From NCBI GenBank assembly GCA_029834535.1, contig JAQMWT010000312.1, positions 1-23,163 of the forward strand: DNA of 23,163 bases. The letters are read 5' to 3'. This stretch comes from Chrysophaeum taylorii (taxonomy: Eukaryota; Sar; Pelagophyceae; Pelagomonadales; Pelagomonadaceae). This document shows positions 1-9,262 of this stretch, piece by piece. The position numbers and the translations under genes were made by a program. Position 1 is the stretch's first letter. Each line of letters opens with the position of its first letter. The notes beneath the pieces were generated by a model, which was not told where the DNA came from, searched no databases, and worked only from the letters and a program-made list of their open reading frames with translations.

Positions 1-610
1 ATTTGCTCGCCTCGGAAGACCGCGACGCGAGCTTAAGGACAAGGTCGATGCGATGGCGGACTTCGAGGCGTTTTTGGGCGAGATGGGAAGAACACGTGGA
101 CGTCTCGGCGCTCGAGGTGGCTTACGAAAGCCGAGCAGACGCACTACTACCTCAAACAGGCGCAGTGGGCCGAACTTCGAGACGATCAAGTCCTTGCCGA
201 GGCCGCCGTCTGGCGACCTTTGATTTATATCGTTACCTTAACCGAGTCTAGAGCTATCGTCGACGCCCTTTCGACTTCCCGCGGTCCTTTGGAAACTGTC
301 GACGCCTTTGCCGGCTGGTTCGACGTCGACTTTGATTTCGACGGCCGTCGCCCCAAGAACCCACAGAAACTCTCCACAGCCCCGACCAAGGCTACACCCA
401 CTGGGGCCAGCAGCTCTTCCTCCCTGGTGCCGCCTTCCGCCGCTCCCCTCCTCCACGGCTGCCCTCTCCATGACCAGGCAACGGGACGCCGTCCGTCTCT
501 ACAACATCGACATCCGCCTCGACGTCCACACGTTGATGAACCCCACACTTCTGGGGAACTATCTAAGCTTTCCCTCAAAGTCCTTCTCTCGCTCGTTTTG
601 TAAATACTGA
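1..610 (+). pseudogene. Protein arginine N-methyltransferase, C-terminal part, multiply frameshifted
   Basis: PRMTs transfer methyl groups from S-adenosylmethionine to arginine in histones and RNA-binding proteins. Here the C-terminal beta-barrel half can be followed only by hopping between forward frames. Frame 3 near 90-130 reads VDVSALEVAYE. Frame 1 near 145-220 reads HYYLKQAQWAELRDDQVLAE. Frame 3 near 218-230 reads FDLY. Frame 1 near 315-350 reads FAGWFDVDFDFDG followed by LSTAP. Frame 3 at 390-437 reads GYTHWGQQLFLPGAAF. Frame 2 at 470-530 reads DAVRLYNIDIRLDV. The GWFDVxF...LSTxP...THWGQ order is the signature of the PRMT barrel, with THW in the conserved THW loop. At least four frame changes occur within 600 bases, so this is a pseudogene or a locally damaged sequence. 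The catalytic Rossmann half lies before the window. Confidence 0.6.
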
Positions 611-729
611 CATTAGTCGCTTTTAATTCATAATTTTCTCTCGAGTCGGTCAGTCGGTCGGTCGCCATCTTCTTCAATGTGTGTTGTTGTTGTTTGTTGT
701 TGTTGTTGTTGTTGTATTTGTAATGGGTT
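611..729. repeat. AT-rich spacer with (TTG)n run
   Basis: This spacer lies between the PRMT relic and the Copia LTR. It contains a short CGGTCAGTCGGTCGGTCG run at about 645-662 and an imperfect TTG microsatellite at 683-714. No gene is supported. The last bases before the LTR (726-729, GGTT) are the candidate target-site duplication of the element. Confidence 0.6.
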
Positions 730-1123
730 TGGAGAGATTTGACCCTCTCCGGGTACATGTGTAGAGACCGCGTGCAGTCTTAGGCGTGTGCAGACCATTC
801 GTTTGTCACATGCTACTACTACACAAGGTAGGGTTTCAGCCCGAACTCCTTGGAGGACATTAGGCCCCATAGAAGCGTTACTGACAACGAGGAACGAAGT
901 CTCTGTTAATTAAACAGAAAACCATACCGACGGTACGCACCTGGAGGCCTACTCCATTTTGGAAAAGAGCTTCAGATTGGGTTCTTCATAAGCTGAGATA
1001 AAAGGGCGGAAGGGTAAGGAAAGAAGGAGAGAGGGAAGCCGTATCACGGAGAAAACCCTCTTGTAGAGATAGAGGTGTGAAATGTTCCAGTGTCGCTCGC
1101 ACACATAAGTGTAGCTCTCTGGA
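730..1123 (-). repeat. Copia 3' LTR (left copy)
   Basis: This is a direct repeat of 12490-12897, with shared starts TGGAGAGATTTGACC and shared ends GTAGCTCTCTGGA on the plus strand. The inner edge is set by the polypurine tract that follows at 1124. The outer edge is set by the loss of similarity before TGGAGAG. In element orientation it starts TCCAGAGAG and ends CTCTCCA. The 3' terminal CA is canonical but the expected 5' TG is not seen. Confidence 0.9.
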
Positions 1124-1133
1124 CCCCCTCAAC
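1124..1133 (-). other. Polypurine tract of the Copia element
   Basis: Read on the minus strand this is GTTGAGGGGG immediately upstream of the 3' LTR start TCCAGAG. A purine run at this exact place is the plus-strand primer site for reverse transcription. The position agrees with the LTR boundary found independently by comparing the two LTRs. Confidence 0.75.
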
Positions 1134-1342
1134 GTGTGGAAACGGTTTATGCATTTCAGACGTTCTTGAGGCGGAACTTGTGCAATATACATGAGAACAG
1201 TGAACAATGGAACAAACAACAACAGAGCAGGACAAATTAATTACGACGTCGAGCGTGTTGTGATGTTGCGCAAAGAAGCAGTATCGGTATCCACAGCATC
1301 ATGTGTGGTCCAATTCATCCCTCGCTATTTCGTCCAGTTCGT

Positions 1343-3203
1343 TTAACTCTGGAGAAGACGAATATGATCATCGGAGGATAGGTCGTTAGCAGTGTTGGTA
1401 TTATGCGTAGTCATTGCATCACTCAAGTTGACCAAGGGTGATATAACAGAAGAAAGGAAGGACATAGCAGCATCCGGTGTAAGAGCGTGTAGATCCAATG
1501 CAGGAATAACACGATCATGTGCATCAGACATAGCTGTGTGGAGGTTATGAGCTGCTGTCGATTAAACTCGCTCTGCCTCATTATACGTGTCTGGAGGAGC
1601 TGTCCAATGACGAGATAAGCGACCGAAATGAGTGGACAAATACAGCAGAGGACGGGATTATGGTGTCCTGATGCATCTGAAGACTTGACAAGATGTTGTC
1701 TAACAGGGACACATGCTTGATGTTCTCGAACTCTTGAGTGTTTAAATTTTCGTAAGTCTCTTGCATCTGAGAGACGTTAGTGCAAGCGATAGTTGTGATC
1801 TCGCGCCATCAATTGCTGTTTCGGTATTAGTGAGACGTAAGGATAAAGACCGAACCTCTTCTTTTAATTGGTGTAAGATTCAGCCCTATTGTCGTTAGCT
1901 TTATCTGGCGTTCAGCAGGTGGATTGTCGATCGGCCGCTGGTGAAACATCTTCAGAAGGTATTATCTGAAAGACATCAATTATGTCGAGGGTAGCCAACT
2001 TGGATTAGCACATTTAAAGAGCAACAGTTTGCTGGTCAAGTGATAGTTGACGAAGATAACTAGGCATTGGCGGTAACGTCTCGGAAGAAGTTACGTCAAA
2101 TGGTGGGAAAAACATCATTGACGAAGCGTTCGACAAGCACGTTAAGTAGCTCATCGGGGTTGGTCACTACACTTTATCTTTAACGGACTGTAACAAAGAC
2201 CAAGCTGCTACAAGAATCTCAAGATTTACACTCGAAGTAAAGGGCAGCTGAAGTAAGAGCATGGCGTTAGCGTCAAGGTTAACAACGATTTTAGAGGCAT
2301 CAACTTTAAGGATGTTGCAGTCTGCATGATTGCCTCTTCGAGCTGCTTGTTAATTGCAATTGACTTTCCAAGGCGGAGGATTATAGCTCTTGTGTGGGCA
2401 GCTGTATCATTAAAACAAGAGAGTTGGAAGGATGCTGGCTGTTGCGATTAAAGCTATCCCTTGGTGTGACAAATTGCACACACAAATCAACAAAAGAATC
2501 AAAGCAGTGCGATGCATGTTGCTCAGACGCGAGATGATCCTCAATAATTTGGCGAATCCTGTCAGTTTTAAGTTCATCTTCATTGCAGGTAATGAGCACG
2601 ACTGGTGTGCCCTCTCAGTTTTATTGTAGCACTTTGCACACGTCGCATGTACTTTGACAACCCCTTAATGGGGAAAGCGTGTGAGGCGTATCCCTTCATT
2701 AGGAGATATAGCGGGGGCATCCGAATGCGCTTTGCTTGACGCACAGCAATGACTGAGGTATTGGACGTTATCTACAAACTCTGTCTGTTGTGCTTCCGTA
2801 AGCAGCTGCTGCAGGACTTGAGCCAGCACTGGGGATCCTTATGTTGCGGAATGAGAAAATTGGGTGGCGAAGAACCAAGGCAGTAACGTTCCCGGTCATC
2901 ATCGCCAGTCACGTCAAACTTGCATGTTTGAGCAGGAAATACTCAGACTTTCTTGCGATTTAGACTGTGTATTGGACAGTTGCCTTGGGCGCCTTGGGCG
3001 TCAAGCGTAGATTGATGTCCTTGAGCCACCGACAAATAGGTTTGATGTTTCCGATTAGAACTAGTCGGTGCAACGCTTGGAGTTAGAGCATTAAAAGGTG
3101 GGGATAGTGACAGTGCACCACCGCGACCACGGTTCAGGGTAGAGTGGCGTCGGCTCGCAGCATCTTTGTTTTTAGTGGGATTCATCATGAAAGGGATCTC
3201 CAC
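1343..3203 (-). pseudogene. Decayed third ORF of the Copia element, unknown function
   Basis: This lies directly downstream of pol, where env-like or accessory ORFs sit in some large Copia and Gypsy elements. No single frame is open for long, but protein-like stretches can be followed on the minus strand with about eight frame changes or stops. They are an N-terminal basic, Ser/Pro-rich part starting at ATG near 3186-3203 (open to 2943); VLAQVLQQLLTEAQQTEFVD near 2800; TCAKCYNKTE then PVVLITCNEDELKTDRIRQI near 2560-2640; ASKIVVNLDANAMLLLQLPF near 2260; DELLNVLVERFVNDVF near 2130; a heptad-like stretch LHQLKEEVRSLSLRLTNTET near 1830-1870; and two open tails (1766-1581 and 1531-1343). I see no transmembrane segment and no family I recognise. 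A coiled coil near 1780-1880 is likely. Treating these pieces as one gene is inference from order, strand and continuity. Confidence 0.5.
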
Positions 3204-3314
3204 ATCACATCTTTTTATTGCATTTCACATTTCAGCGAGCCAGAATTCCTTTACATAGCAGGGTTAGTTTAAAGTCATTTCGGACATAATGAAGGGCAAT
3301 GATTAACCATCTTG

Positions 3315-4312
3315 TTGAGCTATGGGTTGTTGTAAGCCGAGTAACGTGCGAAATCAGCAGAAGAGTGGAGCTCCAAAGGGTTTGGTAAATCCATCGGCGA
3401 GAGTGGAGCTCCAAAGGGTTTGGTAAATCCATCGGCGATATTATGCCAATTTATGGGTACCGGAAACATGATGTAGACGTATGCGTTTTAACTGTACGTA
3501 GTCGTGTATACGGAACCAGCGTGTGCTGATAGCTTTAGCCTTAGTCGCGCTGTCGGGGTTATTTGATAGATGAATAGCAGAGGCCGAATCTCCAAGTATG
3601 GGACTGTTACGTATGAACGACATGTCCGATGGGAGGGGGTTGTCGTGAGCATCATAATCTAGTAGCAAATCTTTCCCTGAAGGTTGGCGAAGATAGAAGT
3701 GAGGGTTTATAACGAATGCCATTTCCGTTAGCAATTTGCGTAACCAAACCACATCATCGGCACACATATTGAGGGCGATAAGTCCACTCTCATGCGTAGA
3801 AGTAGCTGTTACAGGCTGTAGCTTAGACTTCCAAGTGATGAGAGAACCAAACAAAAAGATGGCGTAGCCTGTTGTAGATTTGCGGTCTTGTTCATAAGAA
3901 GGTGCATTATCGGCATCAACGAATGCGACCAGTGGATCAAAATTACCTGAATTAACTTGTTCTTTAGTGTAGTCCAACATGGTGGCCATGTCAGTACGAT
4001 TACCGATAAGAAGTCGAAGATGGTCCATTAGAGCGGAAGAACCAGAGTAGTACCAGAGGCGAAGATTACGATTTTCGGGCTTGCGCAAGTAGCGGAGCGT
4101 TCCTGTTAGTACTTGAACATGTAGAAATGCTGGATTATGCATTCCTCGAGAGCAACGACTAAGACTTTGTGATAGATCGGGGCGACAGGCCAAACGTGAG
4201 CTTGCCGAGTAGAGTAGAAGGTATGAGAGGATGAACTTGTCCATATCAGAAGATGGCTCTCCAGTTTTATACGTGGTGGTTGTTGACATCGGTGTGGAGT
4301 GGGACGTAACTG
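3315..4312 (-). pseudogene. Copia pol, RNase H domain and C-terminus
   Basis: RNase H removes the RNA strand during reverse transcription. An open stretch runs from 4289 to 3441 (282 aa). It holds a YLRKPE-type spacer near residue 68, then FVDADNA (Asp125), the Copia hallmark RKSTTGY (136-142), STHESGLIAL (Glu167) and LGDSASAIHL (Asp234). These are the acidic residues expected for this domain. The stop at 3441 comes one frame away from ADGFTKPFGAPL, the usual end of Copia pol (A-D-x-x-T-K-P). A single indel plus a 38-bp tandem duplication therefore broke the C-terminus. The upstream join to the reverse transcriptase is also out of frame, near 4312. Confidence 0.88.
3363..3438. repeat. 38-bp perfect tandem duplication in the pol C-terminus
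   Basis: Two identical 38-bp units occupy 3363-3400 and 3401-3438. Each contains the bases encoding the conserved D-G-F-T-K-P tail of Copia pol. Because 38 is not a multiple of three, the duplication changes frame. It looks like a recent slippage or repair event, as the copies have not diverged. Confidence 0.95.
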
Positions 4313-5707
4313 CATTAAAATGGGGTACTCTTCGAACAATGCGTCAAGTTTAGCCTGACAGTCCAGTGATATAGAGCCATCAGTTGTACGCGTTATGCGC
4401 ATGCCTAGGAGAGTATGGACTTCCTCGAAGGTGTCGACTGAGTATTCCTTTTTCAGGGCTTGCTGGAACTCACGACGTAGAGTTTCCGAAGTACAAGTAA
4501 TGACGACGTCGTCTACTGAGAGCGTGCAAATTAGAAATGTAGCGTCAGCTTGGACTATAGAGTAAATGCATGTGTCTGTTCGAAATCGTGTGTAGCCTAA
4601 TGAATCAAAGAAGCCGTTTATGGTTTGATTCCAAAGGGCAGGGCTCTGACGCAATCCATAGAGAGATTTAAGTAGCTTTGGGAGACGGCGGCCTTGGTAT
4701 TTAGTATCTTCGGGATCGAGAAGGTAAATACCTTGTGGCAGTTTGACATAGACATGAGAATCGATGGGAGCTTGAACAATAGCGTTAGGGACGTCGACAT
4801 GGTAGACGGGAAGTCGCAGATGAGCTGCTAGCGCCAAAACACAACGGATGCCGGTAAGCTGTGCCATACGGCGGAATGTGTTGAAGAAATCGGTGCCCAG
4901 AGAGGCTAAGAATCCTCGTAGGACCAGGCGTGCTTTGTGTTTAATGTACTGACCAGCAGCGTTGGTTTTTATACGTAGGACGAGACGGGTGTCAATAGGC
5001 TTTGAGTTGACCATTGGCAGCGCTAGTTTAAAGCAGCCAAACTTAACAATATCGAAAATGTCTTTGGAGATGGCAGCAACATAAGCTTTGCGATCAGCGT
5101 CAGAGAGACCTTTGAGGCAGTTCAACTCATATTCATCAATTTTGATATCTTTGGCTTGAATCTTGTATTCGTCCGAACCAACCGTGCTGGGGTCGGTGAT
5201 CGTCGTCAGATGAGTAATTGCGTAAGAAGCGACATTATCGGGCAGATGAGCGTGATTGGGATCTTCGATGAGTTGAACGACTAGTAGAGGCATCACCAAG
5301 GTGGGCTTCAATGTAATGCGATTGCACGGTGATATAGTCTTCGATGGCGGAGATGAGGCTCGGAAGCACCATAGAAGCGTCATTATGATCCAAATGGAGT
5401 GGGGTGTGAACAAAGCATAAACATATTGAGCGGGAGGAACTTGAAAGGCGTGAGCATGTTCAGAAATTAAATGAACGAGAGCTTGAGGAAGGTGAAAGTC
5501 TGCAGGGTTGACGTCGTCGCAGAAGTGAACATGAGGAGTATCAGGCGATGGGTGGCTATGGCTCCTATGACACATAACTGAAGAGGACTGTGAAATCGCT
5601 TGGTGCACATGGTGATGAAGGGATGGTGTAAACTCCCCCTCTGGAGTATAGCCGTCCAGTGGATGCCATGAGCGAGATGAAGGAGTTGAGGGTGGGGTCG
5701 CAGAACG
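4313..5707 (-). pseudogene. Copia pol, reverse transcriptase (RVT_2)
   Basis: This encodes the RNA-dependent DNA polymerase of the element. An open stretch of 500 codons (5608-4106) covers it. By residue, KHKARLVLRGF is at 224-233, VYHVDVPNAIVQAPIDSHVY (first catalytic Asp272) at 268-287, SLYGLRQSPALWNQ at 315-328, and LSVDDVVIT, the YVDD-type active site, at 363-371. The frame is shared with the integrase tail upstream but separated from it by an in-frame TAA at 5708-5710. Between about 5280 and 5400 the reading frame appears to shift out and back, because another frame there reads ASMVLPSLISAIEDYI. After about 4313 the last ~70 codons of the open stretch are out of frame with RNase H. The core motifs are intact but the polyprotein is not. 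Confidence 0.92.
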
Positions 5708-7376
5708 TTATGTACTTGCTTGGAGAGGTCCACTTGTCGTAAGCGTACCCCCGGCTTGTTTATAAGCGGCAACAGTAGGCGAAGCAATCCGAGTAAGAAC
5801 ATCCTTGAGATTGGTTTTGCGACGAGGCTGAGGGTGATGAGGACCACGGGTGAGACGGAGGACATCCTGGGAATAGAGAGACCGATAAGATGGTAAAAGT
5901 GGCAGAGTGTCGGAAGACACTTCAGATGTAGGTGTGGTGGCGGAAGTAGCGGGTGCAGGAGCAGCTGGAGCACATGCGGGAGCGGGAGAGGGAGCATGGA
6001 GATGAGAAGAAGGAGTCCCCCTCTCAAGGTCAGTGTCGGTAGGCATAGCATTCCCCCTCTGCGCCGCATCATTGGGGGTGCTGTGAACAGAGAAGGGAAT
6101 GTCGGGTGAAGGTGCGGGAGGTGGATGCTGTTCATAATCAGGAGGAGATTTGGAAATAAGATGAGGAAAAGGCAGTTTAGAGGAAACACGGACTTGACCG
6201 TTTTCAGGATTATGGACAACATCGGCTAAATGATTAACATGGGGTGTTATTAAAGGGCTTATAACGTTAGCACCGCATAAGTAGATGTAGGGACGACATC
6301 GGGGTTCATATTTATGAAATTCGTTAGGTTCCAAATGCAGATAACAAACAGAACCAAAAGGTTTGAGGCAGTCTTGTTGGGGAACATTACATTGGTCTAA
6401 CAAAACTTGTTGGGGGCTTAGGACTTTATTGTAAATACGTTCGAGGGAAACGTTAGGGAGGAGATTATACGATTGGATAGCATGTATAACAGCCCACGGG
6501 TAGTGTGGTGCCGGATCTGTTAGGGGGTGACCTTTATAGAATACATTAAGCATATGCCGGAGTCGTGTAGACGCGGCAGTGGCTATGTGACCAAAGCGGC
6601 TTCGACTTCATGATTAAAGACATGTAAGTAAGGGGGGAACGCGGACATATTAATACCATGTTCCACACGGAAGGGGGTTGTAACATGCTGAGATAAATAG
6701 GGTTTAAAGGAATCACAATAGATTTGTTTTAGTTGTACGTGAACATAAGTAGAACAAAAATTGCGGACAAACTCAAGGGCGTTACAAAATTCGCTGGAGT
6801 TAGTGCTACGACAAAAGTACACTAACAGAAATTTAGAAATGAGAAACTTGAAAACAATGATATGTCGAAAGGATCCCCATTCCGAGAGCACAGAGACGTA
6901 ACCACCGTCACATGCCCAGGCTTCACCAGGTTGAAAAATTTTTTCGAGTGATGGTTGCTTGATAAGGTGGTGTGGATGAGGAAAGCGTTTTTATGAATCG
7001 TGCAATCCACACAGAACTTACGGTAGAGTACGTCAGATGGGTGGTGTCCAGGACTGGCAATAATCTGAACAGCTTTTATAGCTTGAGAGTCTCTAGAATG
7101 GTGAATGTTGTGAAAATTGGTAGCTCGTTGTTGCGCATCTCGAAATGCGAGGGTGCCCCTGGCATGGACTTTCTTATCGAAGGGCGCATGCTTCTCATGG
7201 AGCTGTCTTGGCGTTATAAGGGGTATTTGTTTTTCTTTAGTAGGAGGTGATATATCTGCGGATGAGGTGTTAGAGAGGAAGGCATGAGCTACTGAATCAA
7301 TATGAAAAGAAGGAAGTTCGTGGTTAGAAGTGATAGTATCAGAACATAAGAGTTTTTTATTGGAGATGTAGAACAT
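5708..7376 (-). pseudogene. Copia pol, GAG-pre-integrase and integrase, frameshifted
   Basis: Integrase inserts the cDNA into the genome. Reading from 7376, the first frame carries an N-terminal zinc-finger-like region (HNIHH then KFCVDCTIHK). Near 6920, at a run of A and T, the frame changes to PGEAWACDGGYVSVLSEWGS, which supplies the first catalytic Asp. The continuing frame gives IYCDSF (second Asp) and HEVEAA (Glu), with about 35 residues between the last two, completing the D,D-35-E core. A further shift near 6560-6580 leads to RLRHMLNVFYKGHPL, then LKPFGSVCYLH and PYIYLCGANV, the usual Copia integrase tail. A Pro/Ala-rich linker follows and ends at an in-frame TAA (5708-5710). The start overlaps the methyltransferase stop by 20 bases, in a different frame. 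Confidence 0.88.
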
Positions 7377-9262
7377 TGTAATGGAACTCTGGTGTAATGT
7401 TTGTTAAGGATGTATCTGTTGGGAATATACTTGTGAAGAAGCTTGACCTATAGTTTTTGGTTAGAGAAGCGTGATCAGGGTCAAACGATGGTGATAGCGT
7501 TAATATACGCAAGTCATAAACAAGCTGACACAAATGTTTATAAGTTGTACGATATGTTCCAGCTGGAATAGCATTTGCGATGATATCACAGCATAGGTCA
7601 GGGGACAAAGACAAAAGAAAATTGATTTGGTACGCTGTGAAGTTATTGGCGCGTGCCAATTCGCGAGTTGAGTAGTGTCGAATGCGATCGAGTCGTGGAT
7701 CGTACACCAGCATATTAGCAAATCCACGAATGGTGGGAGTGGGAGCGTATATAGAATGAACTTTGGCACCCATCTTCCTATCGCTTGATGTTATAAAGCC
7801 CAAATATCTGCTTTGGGACAAATGCATGTCACTTAAAGCAAACATTTTGTCAATAAATTCGAGACGATTTTCCTGAGGGTGGAAGACAAAAGAATCGTGA
7901 AATACAGGAGAAGTATGGGGAACCAATGCTTGTACTAGACGACGCGTGTCTTGATTTTCATTATTATTATGGTATGCTTGGCAAAGCCAAAGAAAACCGG
8001 TAACTGGTTCGAGAGAAGCAGTCTTATCGATTCCGGCATCGTGTGTTAGGAGGGTGTAGGTTTCGCCAAAAGCATTTATATGTGCCTGGTATTTAGAAGA
8101 AGAGTTAGAAACTGTTATGTCTCCGCCTGTATGTCTTCCACCGGTGATGTAAATGATGGATGAAGTAGAGGATTTATTTAAGAATAGCCTGGGAGATGGT
8201 TGGTTAGATTCGATAGTTGTAATACGAAAGGACACAGGTAATGTGATGGATTTAGGGAATAATCGTCCCATAATATTATAGAGGAGCACAAAAGCTTTGA
8301 GTTCAATAGGGGATCTCGTGCAAGCAAGTGGTTTTCTTGAATTAGTCAAGAATCCCAGGCGAAAGTTAGAAATGCCCTCCATTTCATCTTGACTGGGATG
8401 TTCGACTGTTTTATTAGAGTGCAGACGAAGGAACAGCATAGTTAAGGTTTCAAGCTCAGTTACAGTTAAGCGCACGGATCCTGTACGACTGAAAATATTG
8501 TAGATTTTAGGTGTGGACACGAATGGTATTTCAGGAAAGACCTGCGTCCAAGGTTCGTCGACTATTAACTTGCGGCTAATGGAGTTAGCGTGGTCTGCAA
8601 TATCTAGAAAAGAAGTGACTCGTTTATTAGGCCATGAAACCAGATCAAGAGGGCCGGTGCTATATTTGCGTGCGACGAGGATCCATCTTTCTCTGGCTTG
8701 ATAATCTCCACATAAATAGCATGGAAATCGGTCACATATGTCCACCGTATAGTGCATCGTTGAGAAGATGAGATTAGCAACTCGTATATGATCTTCATAC
8801 GATGCGGAGTGTGGTGGAGTCATTTCCATGAAGAGAACAAGCGGCTTTAAAAGCTCAAGTACATTTAGAGCACTTGGGAACAAGGAATCATCCATATCGC
8901 GCTCGAAGGTGGAAATGGATTTCCCATTGATTATGTTGCGATTTTGTGCATGGTGATGTCAATTCCACTATGTCAGTGTAATATCGTGCACGTTCAACGT
9001 CCGATGCTCGATGGAGATATGTCAAAAACTTAGGTAGGGATGGGAAAACTTCGATGGAATTACCAAAACGTCTTCGTAGCATGTGCGTGATATTGTCGTC
9101 GCTCTCAACAAGAACTTTAACGTTGATGTTGATTTGCAAGTCATTAGAAGCGCAAGCCAAGAATGCAGGAGTGGACATCCCAGAGCAAAGTAGGGTTACT
9201 GTAGGTATTCGTGGGCTAGGAGATGAAGTTACTGTATGGAGCAAACGTGTTGTAACCTTGCG
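7357..9262 (-). pseudogene. C5-cytosine DNA methyltransferase-like protein encoded inside the Copia element
   Basis: C5-methyltransferases add a methyl group to cytosine in DNA. All main motifs are readable in order. Counting from the TTG at 9244, motif I is LLCSGMSTPAF (18-28), motif II is VLVESDD (Glu47), and motif IV is ELTSPCTKS, with the catalytic Cys99 codon at 8948-8950. A one-base indel near 8925 then changes frame. Counting from the ATG at 8895, motif VI is LFMEMTPP (Glu24), motif VIII is GDYQARERWILVA (63-75), a PTIRG element is at 386-390, motif IX is STRELARANNF (409-418), and motif X is ANAIPAG (440-446). The first part is in the same frame as Gag-PR, separated only by a TGA at 9263-9265. 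Motif VIII and the PTIRG element are about 300 residues apart, far more than a usual target-recognition domain. Without the indel the protein would be about 630 aa. Its role in the element is inference: self-methylation or reshaping of host silencing. Confidence 0.82.

Noticed and set aside
225..758. A 177-codon minus-strand frame across the PRMT relic and the LTR edge
   Set aside because: It is antisense to the PRMT motifs, runs through the TTG microsatellite as Asn/Gln repeats and into the LTR. No family features are present.
2760..2900. A CWLKSCSSCLRKH cysteine cluster in the third ORF
   Set aside because: A neighbouring frame reads VLAQVLQQLLTEAQQTEFVD, which connects better to the flanking peptides, so the cysteine cluster is probably an out-of-frame shadow.
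5467..6222. A 251-codon leucine/proline-rich frame antiparallel in phase to the integrase tail
   Set aside because: Low-complexity shadow of the Pro/Ala-rich integrase linker in another minus-strand frame.
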